Part shown: positions 36,166 through 44,712 of the stretch, in pieces
Layout: every line of letters starts with the position of its first letter
How positions within the stretch are numbered: the first letter of the stretch is position 1
Assembly (NCBI GenBank): GCA_963715405.1
Contig: OY970239.1
Span: 1,550,001-1,614,000 of the forward strand
Length of the DNA stretch: 64,000 nt
Reading direction: 5' to 3'
Source of the DNA: JALZKA01 sp963715405
Lineage (GTDB): Bacteria; Actinomycetota; Thermoleophilia; Solirubrobacterales; 70-9
Program-made: the position numbers and the translations under genes
Notes under the pieces: generated by a model
Databases searched by the model: none
What the model was told of the DNA's origin: nothing
What the model saw: the letters and a program-made list of their open reading frames with translations, nothing else

Positions 36166-36239
36166 GGTGAGCGAGGGGACTCGAACCCCCGACCACCTGG
36201 ACCACAACCAGGGGCTCTACCAACTGAGCTACGCCCACC
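36166..36239 (-). tRNA. tRNA-His (GTG)
   Basis: Cloverleaf on the minus strand: G-1 plus acceptor GTGGGCG, D arm AGCTCAGTTGGTAGAGC, anticodon stem CCTGG/CCAGG with loop TTGTGGT (anticodon GTG), T arm with TTCGAGT loop. The extra 5' G pairs with discriminator C73, as expected only for tRNA-His. CCA is not encoded. Confidence 0.97.
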
Positions 36240-36270
36240 GAGGGGTTCCAATTTAGCTTGATTGGCGGCG

Positions 36271-36960
36271 ATGCGATCCGAGGCCGCGCTTACGATCCGG
36301 ATCATGTGGTCCTTCGTGCGGCGGGAACCGTCCGCGGTGCTTCTGGCGGGTCAGCTCGCGGGGGTTCTGCTCTATCCGTTCATGGAAGGAAGCGACGTCG
36401 GCCGCGCGCTCTTCAGCTTGTTCGGCATCGCGATCCTCGGACTGGTCGTGCTTGCGGTCCGGGCGACGCCAAGCCTGACGTGGGTGGCGGTGCTGGTCGC
36501 CTTCCCGGCCACGGTCCTGCTTCTGATCCAGGCGGTGACTGGCGACAGCGACCTCCTGCCTTACTCGTCGGCACTCGAGGCGATCCTTTACTTCTACGCC
36601 GCCGGTGCTCTGATCAGGCAGATCGTGGCGGACCACATCGTCACGCGGGACGAGCTGTTCGCGGTCGGAGCGATCTTCACCCTGGTCGCTTGGGCTTTCG
36701 CCTATACCTTCACCGTCTGCCAGGCGATCGAGCCGGGCAGCTTCACCGCCGCGGTCGATGCTGCCGGCGACCGGACGTGGATGGAGCTTCTGTTCTTGAG
36801 CTTCACCGTACTTTCGAGCACCGGGTTGAGCGACGTCGTTCCGGTCGAGCCGTTCGCGCGCAGCCTGGTCATGATCGAGCAGATCGCGGGCCTTGCCTTC
36901 ATCGCGGGAGTGGTCTCGTATCTCGTCGCCCTGAGCGTGCTTCGAGGCCAGCGGCGGTGA
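36271..36960 (+). CDS. two-helix ion-channel-like membrane protein with unusual filter
   Basis: Six or so hydrophobic segments; the last part has the pore layout of two-helix potassium channels: a re-entrant helix TWMELLFLSFTVLSST then filter-like TGLSDVVP (about residues 184-191) and a final helix. The usual potassium filter TxGYGD is replaced by STGLSD, so selectivity is uncertain. I start at ATG 36271; TTG 36262 and ATG 36304 are alternatives. It lies between tRNA-His and tRNA-Arg. Confidence 0.72.
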   Translation: MRSEAALTIRIMWSFVRREPSAVLLAGQLAGVLLYPFMEGSDVGRALFSLFGIAILGLVVLAVRATPSLTWVAVLVAFPATVLLLIQAVTGDSDLLPYSSALEAILYFYAAGALIRQIVADHIVTRDELFAVGAIFTLVAWAFAYTFTVCQAIEPGSFTAAVDAAGDRTWMELLFLSFTVLSSTGLSDVVPVEPFARSLVMIEQIAGLAFIAGVVSYLVALSVLRGQRR

Positions 36961-36965
36961 CGCTA

Positions 36966-37039
36966 CGCCCCCGGCAAGATTCGAACTTGCGACATCCGGC
37001 TTAGAAGGCCGGCGCTCTATCCAGCTGAGCTACGGGGGC
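36966..37039 (-). tRNA. tRNA-Arg (TCT)
   Basis: Cloverleaf on the minus strand: acceptor GCCCCCG/CGGGGGC, D arm GCTCAGCTGGATAGAGC, anticodon stem CCGGC/GCCGG with loop CTTCTAA (anticodon TCT, reads AGA and possibly AGG), T arm GCAAG-TTCGAAT-CTTGC. Discriminator G; CCA not encoded. Confidence 0.97.
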
Positions 37040-37058
37040 TCAGGGGCAGAAGGTAGCC

Positions 37059-37307
37059 CTACGGAGCCTTGGGGTCGGGCTTCGGGGAGGTATCGGCGAC
37101 AGGGCCTGCATCGGCAGCCGGCTGCGCCGGATCCTTGGCCCCGGACTCCTTCAGTGCCTCGGCAGCAGCCTTCGCCTTTTCGGAGAGACTGCCCTTTCCC
37201 TTTGCAATCTCGCGGAGCTCCGCGGCGTCTTGCTTGAGCGCGTCCGTCCCACCTCGCTTCTCGGCCAGGTCCTTGGCGCGATCGCTCAGCTTCTTGAAGT
37301 CAACCAT
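37059..37307 (-). CDS. small helical protein, antitoxin-like in composition
   Basis: An 82-residue soluble protein: FKKLSDRAKDLAEKRGG, then a Lys/Glu/Ala-rich helix, then a Pro/Asp tail. The ribosome-binding site GGAGGT lies seven bases before ATG 37307. Size and composition recall the Rv0909-type putative antitoxins of actinobacteria, but the similarity is weak and no toxin gene is adjacent. Confidence 0.6.
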   Translation of the reverse strand: MVDFKKLSDRAKDLAEKRGGTDALKQDAAELREIAKGKGSLSEKAKAAAEALKESGAKDPAQPAADAGPVADTSPKPDPKAP

Positions 37308-37450
37308 GTTCAGTACCTCCGTGTTCGTCGTTCGCTGCGCGACTACCCGGAACGCCGGATCGTGAAGCTCACCGGAGCGACAGGGGTAATTCGAGACCAC
37401 CCCTGGGCCCAGATTGCCTCAGAACGCAGCTTGCCTAGACTTGGCTGCCT

Positions 37451-37524
37451 CGGGGTGTGGCGCAGCTTGGTAGCGCGCCTGCTTTGGGAGCAGGAGGTCC
37501 CCGGTTCAAATCCGGGCACCCCGA
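37451..37524 (+). tRNA. tRNA-Pro (TGG)
   Basis: Cloverleaf on the plus strand: acceptor CGGGGTG/CACCCCG, anticodon stem CCTGC/GCAGG with loop TTTGGGA (anticodon TGG), T arm CCGGTTCAAATCCGG. Discriminator A; CCA not encoded. Confidence 0.97.
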
Positions 37525-37567
37525 TGTCTGGCGGCATTGCTCCCGGTTCCGAAAGGGACTTCGCCGC

Positions 37568-38074
37568 CTAGTCCGGCGTCTGCTCCGGGTCCCGGCGGAC
37601 GACCGGGAGGATGAACCAGAGGCTCAAGAAGACCACTGCGCCAATCGCGGCGGAGATGAGTGCGGTTGTCGAGCCATAGATGAAGTCCGCGATCAAAGCC
37701 ACCGCGCCGACGATCGAGACGCCCACAAAGAAAAGACCGGCGATGGCAAGACCGTTCGATGTGCGGAGCATCTGCTCCTTGTCCTTGGCTCGGAAGTTGA
37801 TGCGGTGGTATGCGGAGGGGGCTACGAGGAGGGCGGATGCGATCGCGGTCGCGCAAAGCACGCCGAAGAACAGCGTTTTCTGAAAGCTCGTCACGTCGGC
37901 AAAGCCTTGGGCGAACGGCACTGCGAGGAGGAACGCGAATAGGACCTGGACGCCGACCAGCGCGACCCGGAGCTCGTTGATCAGCTCGATTACCTCTCGG
38001 TTGATCCGCTCGGAGCTCGATTCGTCACCGCCTCCCGGCGACTTCCCCGTTGCGGAATCCGCTCCTTCGGCCAT
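37568..38074 (-). CDS. DUF6328-type four-helix membrane protein
   Basis: A charged N-terminus (MAEGADSATGKSPGGG) and ELINELRVALVGVQVLFAFL lead into four membrane helices, with the loop YHRINFRAKDKEQMLR in the middle. This pattern fits the DUF6328 family, of unknown function. ATG 38074 chosen because it starts just before the conserved region; earlier starts are non-conserved. Length 168. Confidence 0.75.
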   Translation of the reverse strand: MAEGADSATGKSPGGGDESSSERINREVIELINELRVALVGVQVLFAFLLAVPFAQGFADVTSFQKTLFFGVLCATAIASALLVAPSAYHRINFRAKDKEQMLRTSNGLAIAGLFFVGVSIVGAVALIADFIYGSTTALISAAIGAVVFLSLWFILPVVRRDPEQTPD

Positions 38075-38150
38075 CGTTCTGGACACTACCCGAGCCCGAA
38101 CGCCTACATCAGCCCGCATCGCCGCCGGTGCTTTCGGGTAGAACCCTCCC

Positions 38151-39800
38151 ATGCCCGAGGTGATCGTCGGCCCAATGCTGCGCTACGCAAGCGACACCGA
38201 GGCGACCGTCTGGGTTGAGACGGACGAGGCGTGCGAGGTCGAGATCCTCGGCTTCACCGAGCCGACGTTCTGCGTAGAAGGACATCACTACGCGCTCGTC
38301 TGCATCTCCGGCCTCGAGCCCGGCACCGAGAACGCGTACGACGTAAAGCTCGACGGCGACGTCGCCTGGCCTGAGCCTGACTCGGACTTGCCCCCGCCCT
38401 GCATTCGCACCCTTGACGAGGACACGGACGTCCGCGTCTCGTTTGGCTCCTGCCGGATGGCCGTGCCGCACGAGCCACCGCACACCCACGCGCAGGATGA
38501 GCACGACGAGGGTCGCGAGGTCGACGCACTCCACGTGCTCGCCAAAGAGCTCATCCGCGACCCGCACTCGCGATGGCCGAACCTCCTGCTCCTCCTCGGC
38601 GACCAGGTCTACGTCGACGAAGGCTCGCCAAAGACGCGTGAGTTCATCCGCTCGCGCCGAGACATCTCGAAGGAGCCGGGCGAGGAAGTGCTCGACTTCG
38701 AGGAGTACACGCACCTCTACCGCGAGTCGTGGACCGATCCGCTCGTCCGCTGGCTCTTCTCGACGATCCCGACGGCGATGGTCATCGACGACCACGACAT
38801 GTCAGACGACTGGAACATCTCGCGTACCTGGGTCGAAGAGATGGAGAAGAAGGAGTGGTGGCAGGTCCGCCTCATCGCGGGCTTTTCGACGTACTGGCTC
38901 TACCAGCACATGGGGAACCTTTCGCCCTCGGAGCTCTCAGACGACCGGACCTGGAACGGGGTGCGGGAGAATCGCGAGGACGCGACCGAGGCGGTCTTCG
39001 ACTACGCGCGCCGCGCCCATCACGATCGAACCGGGATCAAGTGGAGCTTTCACCGTGACCTCTGCCGCACGCGCGTGATCGTCATGGACAACCGCGGCGG
39101 GCGCGTCCTTGAGAAGGACCGCCGTTCCATCTTCGACGACGAGGAGCGCGAATGGGTCTGGGACAAGGCAAGGGGGGATTTCGACCACATCCTCATCGGC
39201 GCCTCCGACCCCTTCCTCCTCACCCGCTCGTTCCACTGGCTCGAAGCCTGGAACGAGAAGATCACCGAGGGCAAGGCCTGGGGCTCGTTCGCCTCCAAGC
39301 TCGGCGAGAAGATGCGACGAGCGGTCGACTTCGATCACTGGTCGGCCTTCGGCTTCTCATTCGGGAAGATGACCGAGTTCCTTCGCAAGGTCGGCTCGGG
39401 CGAGTTCGGAGAGCCGCCCGCCACCGTGGTCGTCCTCTCGGGCGACGTCCACCACGCCTACCTCGCCGACATCGCGTTTCGCCCCTCGGACGGCGTAAAG
39501 AGCGCGGTCTACCAAGCCGTCTGCTCGCCCTTCCGGAACCCTCTGAACCCGAAGGAGCGGCGCATCATCCGGCTGGCAACGACCAAGCCGGCCGAGGCGA
39601 TCACGCGCGCGCTGGCGAAGGCCGTCGGCGTCCCGGACCCCGACCTGCGCTGGCGCTTCGTCGAGGGCCCGTTCTTCGACAATCAGGTGGGCACGATCCA
39701 CCTTGACGGCCGAAAGGCCGAGCTCACCCTCGAGAAGACGAAGCCGGGCGAGACCGAGGAAGAGTCGCTCGAGACCAGCTTCACCCGGCGCCTCGCCTAA
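38151..39800 (+). CDS. PhoD-like phosphatase, probably cytosolic
   Basis: Metallophosphatase with a fibronectin-like N-terminal domain (residues 1-95) and a PhoD-like core: SFGSCRMAVP, NLLLLLGDQVYVDEG, TAMVIDDHDMSDDWN and VVVLSGDVHHAYLAD. No signal peptide is present, unlike the PhoD at 29122-30741, so it acts inside the cell or by another route. Length 549. It is divergent from the DUF6328 gene with a gap of 76 bases. Confidence 0.87.
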   Translation: MPEVIVGPMLRYASDTEATVWVETDEACEVEILGFTEPTFCVEGHHYALVCISGLEPGTENAYDVKLDGDVAWPEPDSDLPPPCIRTLDEDTDVRVSFGSCRMAVPHEPPHTHAQDEHDEGREVDALHVLAKELIRDPHSRWPNLLLLLGDQVYVDEGSPKTREFIRSRRDISKEPGEEVLDFEEYTHLYRESWTDPLVRWLFSTIPTAMVIDDHDMSDDWNISRTWVEEMEKKEWWQVRLIAGFSTYWLYQHMGNLSPSELSDDRTWNGVRENREDATEAVFDYARRAHHDRTGIKWSFHRDLCRTRVIVMDNRGGRVLEKDRRSIFDDEEREWVWDKARGDFDHILIGASDPFLLTRSFHWLEAWNEKITEGKAWGSFASKLGEKMRRAVDFDHWSAFGFSFGKMTEFLRKVGSGEFGEPPATVVVLSGDVHHAYLADIAFRPSDGVKSAVYQAVCSPFRNPLNPKERRIIRLATTKPAEAITRALAKAVGVPDPDLRWRFVEGPFFDNQVGTIHLDGRKAELTLEKTKPGETEEESLETSFTRRLA

Positions 39801-39808
39801 AGCGGCCA

Positions 39809-39854
39809 CGAACGTCCAACACGGGGCGCTATAGCGCCTAGCGTGGGACGTTCG
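39809..39854. repeat. dispersed hairpin element, copy 2 (AACGTCC/GGACGTT arms)
   Basis: Outer arms CGAACGTCC (39809-39817) and GGACGTTCG (39846-39854) enclose a perfect 14-bp palindrome GGCGCTATAGCGCC (39825-39838). It lies right after the PhoD-like stop and 30 bases before the ATG of the DUF1015 gene. Confidence 0.7.
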
Positions 39855-39884
39855 GCGGGGGCGCCCAAATAACCTGCCGCGCCC

Positions 39885-41138
39885 ATGGCCGACGTCCGCC
39901 CGCTCCGCGCGCTCCACTACTCGCTCGACTCCGTATCCGCCCTCGGCGATGTCGTCGCGCCCCCCTACGACGTGATCGACGCCGACATGCGCAAGGGCCT
40001 GCTCGAGCGCTCGCCGTTCAACGTCGTCGAGATCGACCTCCCGGAAGCCCCCGCCGGCCGCGACCCCTACGAGCACGCCGCTGAGACGCTCGAGGCATGG
40101 ACCCTGCAGGGAGTCCTTGCGGCCGATCGCGAAGAGGCGCTGTGGGCGCTCGAGCAGGAGTACGAGGGGCCCGACGGCTCTCGCCACACCCGCCGCGGGT
40201 TCCTCTGCCGTGTGCGGGTGACGGATTACGGTCCCGGTCTCGTCCGCCCGCACGAGCGAACGCAGCCCGGGCCGAAGGAGGACCGCCTGCGCCTGACCCA
40301 GGCGACCCGGCATAACCTCTCCCCCATCTTCTCCCTTCACGAGGGGGACGCCTGGCCGCACCTCGAACCGGCGACGGTGGAGAAGCCGTGGGGCGAGGCG
40401 ACCGACGCGGACGGCACGGTGAACCGCGTCTGGCGGATCGCCGATCCCGCGGTGATCGACGCCGTCCGGCAAGCGCTGGCCGATTCCGAGCTCCTCATCG
40501 CCGACGGACACCACCGCTACGAGACCGCGCGCACCTACGCGGATCAGGTCGGCGGCGACGGCGAGCACCGCTACACGCTGATGGCGCTCGTCTCCCTCGA
40601 GGACCCAGGACTGACGGTCTTCGGCTACCACCGCCTCCTCACCGATCTCTCCGAGTCCGCCAAGCAGGAGGCGCTGGCGGCAGTCCTTCGCGAGCACTTC
40701 GAGATCGAGGAAGTGCCGCTGGACCGGCTCGACCCCGCCGGCGAAGATGGGATCGGCGTCTTCGGCTACACCGACGCCCATTTCAGGCGCGGGTTTCGCC
40801 TCCGCCTCAAGGACACCGCCGCGGTGGACTCGGAGCTCGGGAGCTATTCCGAGGACTACCGCCAGCTTGACGCGGCGATCCTTGAGACGCTCGTACTCCG
40901 CGGCGCTCTCGGGATGTCGGCCGAGGACGTCGAAGCGAAGCGAGGTATCGCTTATACCGCCTCAGCCGAGGAGGCGATCGGGCGTCTCGGCGCGGGTGCC
41001 GATGCAGTCTTTCTCATGCGCCCCACGCCCGTCGAGCAGGTGCGCGCCGTCGCCGCGGCGGGCGAGACGATGCCGCCCAAGTCGACCTACTTCTACCCCA
41101 AGCTTCTCACCGGTCTCGTCTTCAACCCGCTGGAGTAG
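39885..41138 (+). CDS. DUF1015 family protein
   Basis: Matches the DUF1015 family: VVAPPYDVIDADMRKGLLE, NVVEIDLPEA, RHNLSPIFSL, LLIADGHHRYETA and the end FYPKLLTGLVFNPLE. Length 417. The family is widespread and its function is uncertain, though members occur near serine and central metabolism genes. It leads a plus-strand run with the adenosyltransferase, OsmC, SDR and NUDIX genes. Confidence 0.9.
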   Translation: MADVRPLRALHYSLDSVSALGDVVAPPYDVIDADMRKGLLERSPFNVVEIDLPEAPAGRDPYEHAAETLEAWTLQGVLAADREEALWALEQEYEGPDGSRHTRRGFLCRVRVTDYGPGLVRPHERTQPGPKEDRLRLTQATRHNLSPIFSLHEGDAWPHLEPATVEKPWGEATDADGTVNRVWRIADPAVIDAVRQALADSELLIADGHHRYETARTYADQVGGDGEHRYTLMALVSLEDPGLTVFGYHRLLTDLSESAKQEALAAVLREHFEIEEVPLDRLDPAGEDGIGVFGYTDAHFRRGFRLRLKDTAAVDSELGSYSEDYRQLDAAILETLVLRGALGMSAEDVEAKRGIAYTASAEEAIGRLGAGADAVFLMRPTPVEQVRAVAAAGETMPPKSTYFYPKLLTGLVFNPLE

Positions 41139-41148
41139 CCTCGCCGTC

Positions 41149-41712
41149 GTGACGCGGATCTACACCCGCAAGGGCGACGACGGCACCACCTCGCTCTGGT
41201 ACGGGGGCCGGGTCGCAAAGGACGACGGGCGCACCGACGCGTACGGAACGCTCGACGAGGCGAACGCCGCCCTGGGCGTCGCCCGCTCGCTCACAGGAGA
41301 GGACACAGAGCTTGCCGCTGACATCTTGAGAGTCCAGGACGAGCTCTTCATCGCCGGCGCGGAGCTGGCGACGGCGCCCGAGGCCGCCGAGCGCCTCGAG
41401 GACGGCGTCAGCCGAGTCACGGCGGAGATGGCGACGGAGCTCGAGCAGCTCATCGACAAGTACATGGGGCGCACCGACCTGCCGCCGAAGTTCGTCCTGC
41501 CCGGCGGCACGACGCTTTCGGCGCAGCTCGACGTTGCGCGAACCATCGTGCGCCGCGCCGAGCGCCGCGTCGTCACCCTCGATCAGGCGGGCGAGCTCGC
41601 TTCCGAGGACCTCCTTCGCTTTCTCAACCGCGCCTCGGACCTCCTCTTCGCCATGGCCCGCTACGCGGATGTCGACGAGCCCGAGCTCTTCGCCGGGCGC
41701 GGAAAGGGCTGA
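41149..41712 (+). CDS. PduO-type cob(I)alamin adenosyltransferase
   Basis: Transfers adenosyl from ATP to cob(I)alamin to make coenzyme B12. Family features: IYTRKGDDGTTSLWYGGRV with the ATP-binding loop, DEANAALGVARSL, FVLPGGTTLSAQLDVARTI and VRRAERRVV. Starts at GTG 41149, ten bases after the DUF1015 stop. Length 187. It implies a B12-dependent enzyme such as a mutase elsewhere. Confidence 0.93.
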   Translation: MTRIYTRKGDDGTTSLWYGGRVAKDDGRTDAYGTLDEANAALGVARSLTGEDTELAADILRVQDELFIAGAELATAPEAAERLEDGVSRVTAEMATELEQLIDKYMGRTDLPPKFVLPGGTTLSAQLDVARTIVRRAERRVVTLDQAGELASEDLLRFLNRASDLLFAMARYADVDEPELFAGRGKG

Positions 41713-41715
41713 CCG

Positions 41716-42120
41716 GTGCGCGTCGTCGCCCGCAGGCGTGAGGGCTTCACCCACGAGGTCGAGATCGAGGGCGGCCACACGATCATCGTGGACGAGCCCA
41801 CCGACGCGGGTGGCGCCGACGAAGGACCCTCCCCCACCCGTCTCCTCGCCGCATCGCTTGCCGCCTGCACCGCGATTACCGTCGAGATGTACGCGGAGCG
41901 CAAGGGGTGGGACGTCGGCGCGATGGAGGTCAGCGTCGAGACGACCTATGAGGGCTACGCGCCGGTTCGTTTCGACGTCACCCTGAAGCCCACGTCGCAG
42001 CTCTCGGACGAGCAGATGGAGAAGCTGCGCTTGATTGCGGGCAAGTGCCCGGTGCACAAGGCTCTCACCGAAGACGTCACGGTCACGATCCTCGAGGACC
42101 GGGTCCGGCCGGAAGTCTGA
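41716..42120 (+). CDS. OsmC family hydroperoxide reductase-like protein
   Basis: Thiol peroxidase family with two redox cysteines, here in AASLAACTAITVEMYAERKG and AGKCPVHKAL. GTG start three bases after the adenosyltransferase stop. Length 134. The last base of its stop TGA is the A of the SDR start codon (TGATG), so these genes are coupled. Confidence 0.9.
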   Translation: MRVVARRREGFTHEVEIEGGHTIIVDEPTDAGGADEGPSPTRLLAASLAACTAITVEMYAERKGWDVGAMEVSVETTYEGYAPVRFDVTLKPTSQLSDEQMEKLRLIAGKCPVHKALTEDVTVTILEDRVRPEV

Positions 42121-42923
42121 TGGACCTCGGCCTCGAGGGCAAGGCCTGCATCGTCACGGGCGCGAGCCGCGGCATCGGAAGAGACGTTGCCGGGCGCCTT
42201 TGCCGCGAGGGCGCGTCGGTACTTCTTGTCGCGCGCGGCGAGGACGACCTGGCCGAAGCCGCCGAGGCGGCGCAGGCTGCCGGAGAGGGCGCGGCAGCCA
42301 CACTCGCCCTTGACGTAACCGCGCCCGGTGCCGCCGAGCGGATCATCAGCTCCGCGTCCGAGCGCTTCGGGCAGGTGGACGTCGTCGTGAACAACGCCGG
42401 CCAGGCGAAGTGGCGAGCGCTCGAGGACGTGCCCGACGAGGATTGGCAGGCCGCGTGGGACCTCAACGTGATGGCGCCGATGCGCTTGATGCGTGCGGCG
42501 ATCCCGGGCATGGCGGAGCGGGGCTGGGGCCGCATCGTGAACGTCTCTTCCACGGCGGGCAAGCGGCCGTCGGGCCATATGCCCGAGTACTCGGTCGCCA
42601 AGGCGGCGCAGCTCTCGCTCTCGAAGGTCTTTGCGCAGGCTCACGCCTCGGACGGAATCCTCGTGAACGCCGTCTGCCCCGGCCCCACCGCCTCGGAGAT
42701 GTGGATGGAGCCCGGAGGGCTCCTCGACCAGTCGCAGGAGCTGTCTGGCGCAAGTACGCGCGAGGAAGCGCTCGAAGAGGCGGGCGCGTCGCGTCCCATC
42801 GGACGATTGGCAGAGCCCGCGGAGATCGGCGCCGTCATCGCCTTTCTTTGCTCGGAAGCCGCCTCATACGTGAGCGGCGTCGCGTGGGGTGTCGACGGCG
42901 GCACGGTCCAGGTGATCATCTGA
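42120..42923 (+). CDS. short-chain dehydrogenase/reductase
   Basis: Classical SDR oxidoreductase: TGASRGIG cofactor loop (residues 13-20), NNAGQ, catalytic Ser in NVSSTAG, YSVAK catalytic Tyr/Lys, and the PG motif VCPGPTASEM. End GVAWGVDGGTVQVI is typical of FabG-like members. Length 267. Coupled to osmC upstream and the NUDIX gene downstream. Substrate unknown. Confidence 0.92.
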   Translation: MDLGLEGKACIVTGASRGIGRDVAGRLCREGASVLLVARGEDDLAEAAEAAQAAGEGAAATLALDVTAPGAAERIISSASERFGQVDVVVNNAGQAKWRALEDVPDEDWQAAWDLNVMAPMRLMRAAIPGMAERGWGRIVNVSSTAGKRPSGHMPEYSVAKAAQLSLSKVFAQAHASDGILVNAVCPGPTASEMWMEPGGLLDQSQELSGASTREEALEEAGASRPIGRLAEPAEIGAVIAFLCSEAASYVSGVAWGVDGGTVQVII

Positions 42924-43534
42924 GCGCCGCGGCGGAGGAGCGGCCGGGCCCAGAGGCCGCCCGGGCCAAGTTGACCAGAGCTCTCCTGCCCCTGGAGGAG
43001 GCGGCCGAGATGGACGCTTCTGGCGGCGTCGATGCGGCGGTCCTCGTCCCGCTGTACGGCTGGCCGGAGCATCCAGGGCTGGTATTCACCGAGCGCCGCC
43101 ACGACCTCCGCCGGCACGCCGGCGAAATCTCGTTTCCCGGGGGCCGGCAAGACGCGGGCGAGAGCTATCTCGAGACCGCCCTCCGCGAGGCGCACGAGGA
43201 GATCGGGCTCGACCCGGATGCGGTGGATGTGCTCGGGGCGCTGCCGCCGATCGGCACCTTCGTCACGAACTACAAGGTCCACCCGATCGTCGGGCTGATC
43301 GAGGCCGGTCTCGAATGGGTCGTGAGCCCCACCGAGGTCGAGACCGTCCTCGCGTTTGAGCTCGAGAAGCTTCGCGAGGGCTTCGCGATGCGCCGGCTTG
43401 TCCGCCGCGGAGTGCCGATCCGCACTCCCACCTACGTCGCTGACGACCACCTCATCTGGGGAGCGACGGCGCGCATCCTCGGCGAGCTCATCGAACGCCT
43501 GCCGCCCGCAGGCCCAGTTGGGACTGGCGGATAG
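42920..43534 (+). CDS. NUDIX hydrolase, CoA pyrophosphatase type; non-ATG start
   Basis: The NUDIX box lies in SFPGGRQDAGESYLETALRE with AHEEIGLD after it, and the preceding RRHAGEISFPGG marks the CoA/acyl-CoA pyrophosphatase (NudL-like) group. There is no ATG or GTG before the conserved part. CTG at 42920, overlapping the SDR stop and preceded by AGGTGA, is the best start (204 residues); TTG 42971 would give 187. The role is probably coenzyme A turnover. Confidence 0.83.
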   Translation: MSAAAEERPGPEAARAKLTRALLPLEEAAEMDASGGVDAAVLVPLYGWPEHPGLVFTERRHDLRRHAGEISFPGGRQDAGESYLETALREAHEEIGLDPDAVDVLGALPPIGTFVTNYKVHPIVGLIEAGLEWVVSPTEVETVLAFELEKLREGFAMRRLVRRGVPIRTPTYVADDHLIWGATARILGELIERLPPAGPVGTGG

Positions 43535-43561
43535 CCGCTTGGCGGGTTAGAGTTCCAAGAC

Positions 43562-44203
43562 GTGGCCGAGGGCAGCGAGAAGAACCTTGACGATCTGACC
43601 GTCGCGGAGTTGCGCGAGCGGGCATCTGAGCTCGAGCTCACCGGGCGCAGCTCGATGAACAAGGAAGAGCTCCGCCAGGCAGTCGAAGACGCCGAGGAGC
43701 AGACGGCGATGATGAGCTCGGACGACGCCGCCGAGTCGGGCGACGAGACCGCCGAGGGCGCCGATTCGGACTCGGAGTCTTCAGGTGTAGACGCCGACAC
43801 GCCCGTTGAAGACCGGCCCTGGCGCGAGCGCGGCTCCTCAGAGGACGACGAGGAGAACGTCTCCGGTATCACCGCGCCCTCGATTGGCCCCCACACCACG
43901 CTCGAGCACGTCCCGCCCGAAGAGCGGCTCGACTTGGACAAGATTTCCGACGTTGACGCGATGGGGCTCGACAAGCGCCGGCAGATCGGCGGCAAGCGCT
44001 ACGGCGCGTCCCCGGCGAAGCAGGCCGCGGTCTACGGCGGTGCGCTCGCGGTCATCGTGGGTCTCTTGATCGGGGGAAAGCTTCTGACGGATGAGCTCGA
44101 CAAGGCGCCGCCGGAGGGAGAAGGGCCGGAAGCCCCGTGGGCCGACGCAAAGGACGACAAGCCGCCGGGCCCCATCGACTTTCCCAAGGCGACCGAGAAG
44201 TAA
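43562..44203 (+). CDS. acidic protein with Rho/SAP-like N-terminus and one membrane helix
   Basis: GTG start. Residues 8-45 (LDDLTVAELRERASELELTG then SSMNKEELRQAV) look like a Rho N-terminal or SAP-type helix-extended-loop module. A long acidic low-complexity stretch follows (Asp/Glu/Ser, residues 50-100), then a basic part (GLDKRRQIGGKRYG) and one membrane helix (AAVYGGALAVIVGLLIGG), ending in a Pro/Asp/Lys tail. Function unknown. Confidence 0.72.
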   Translation: MAEGSEKNLDDLTVAELRERASELELTGRSSMNKEELRQAVEDAEEQTAMMSSDDAAESGDETAEGADSDSESSGVDADTPVEDRPWRERGSSEDDEENVSGITAPSIGPHTTLEHVPPEERLDLDKISDVDAMGLDKRRQIGGKRYGASPAKQAAVYGGALAVIVGLLIGGKLLTDELDKAPPEGEGPEAPWADAKDDKPPGPIDFPKATEK

Positions 44204-44217
44204 CCCAGCTTCGGCGC

Positions 44218-44694
44218 TCAGCCGGGCGCCGCTATGAGCCCGTTCACGGCATCGGCCATCGCCGCGACCCACTCTTGTGGATACTCGCGTGGCGCGCTCA
44301 CCACGCGGGCCGGGATTCTCCATGTTCGTTCAGCCGCTGCGACGAGGTTCAGGGCTTCGTGCGCCTGATCAGGGGCTTCGAGCACAAACCCGCGCACCGG
44401 CGTGTCAACCAGGCGCTCGAGCATGCGCTCGAGCCGCGGGCCATTGACATCTGCCGCGCTGGGGCCATTCGCGACCGCCAGCGCCCAGATCACGATCGCG
44501 ACGTCCGCAACCTGCTCGAGCACCTCTCCCACGCGATCCGGATCGGCGACCACGCCCTCGAGTCCTGAGTCCTCGATCCGCGCGGCGCCTTCGCCGGTGC
44601 GGGACGTGCCCCGAACCGCCCACCCACCGTCCACAAGGCGCTGCCCCAGCTCAGTGCCGAGGCAGCCGCAGCCGACGATCAAGGCTCGCGCCAC
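44218..44694 (-). CDS. short NAD(P)-binding Rossmann protein
   Basis: Begins ALIVGCGCLGTELGQRLVDG, a dinucleotide-binding loop like those of SDR-type epimerases, followed by a single Rossmann half. At 158 residues it lacks the usual YxxxK catalytic motif and substrate domain, so it may bind a nucleotide without being a dehydrogenase, or be a reduced relative. Convergent with the gene at 43562. Confidence 0.7.
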   Translation of the reverse strand: MARALIVGCGCLGTELGQRLVDGGWAVRGTSRTGEGAARIEDSGLEGVVADPDRVGEVLEQVADVAIVIWALAVANGPSAADVNGPRLERMLERLVDTPVRGFVLEAPDQAHEALNLVAAAERTWRIPARVVSAPREYPQEWVAAMADAVNGLIAAPG

Positions 44695-44712
44695 GCCGTC
44701 TCAGCGCACCGG

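Noticed and set aside
36038..36238. Upstream extension of the ceramidase-like frame by 67 codons
   Set aside because: It would be translated through tRNA-His and lacks a signal peptide at its start; GTG 36037 gives a normal exported protein.
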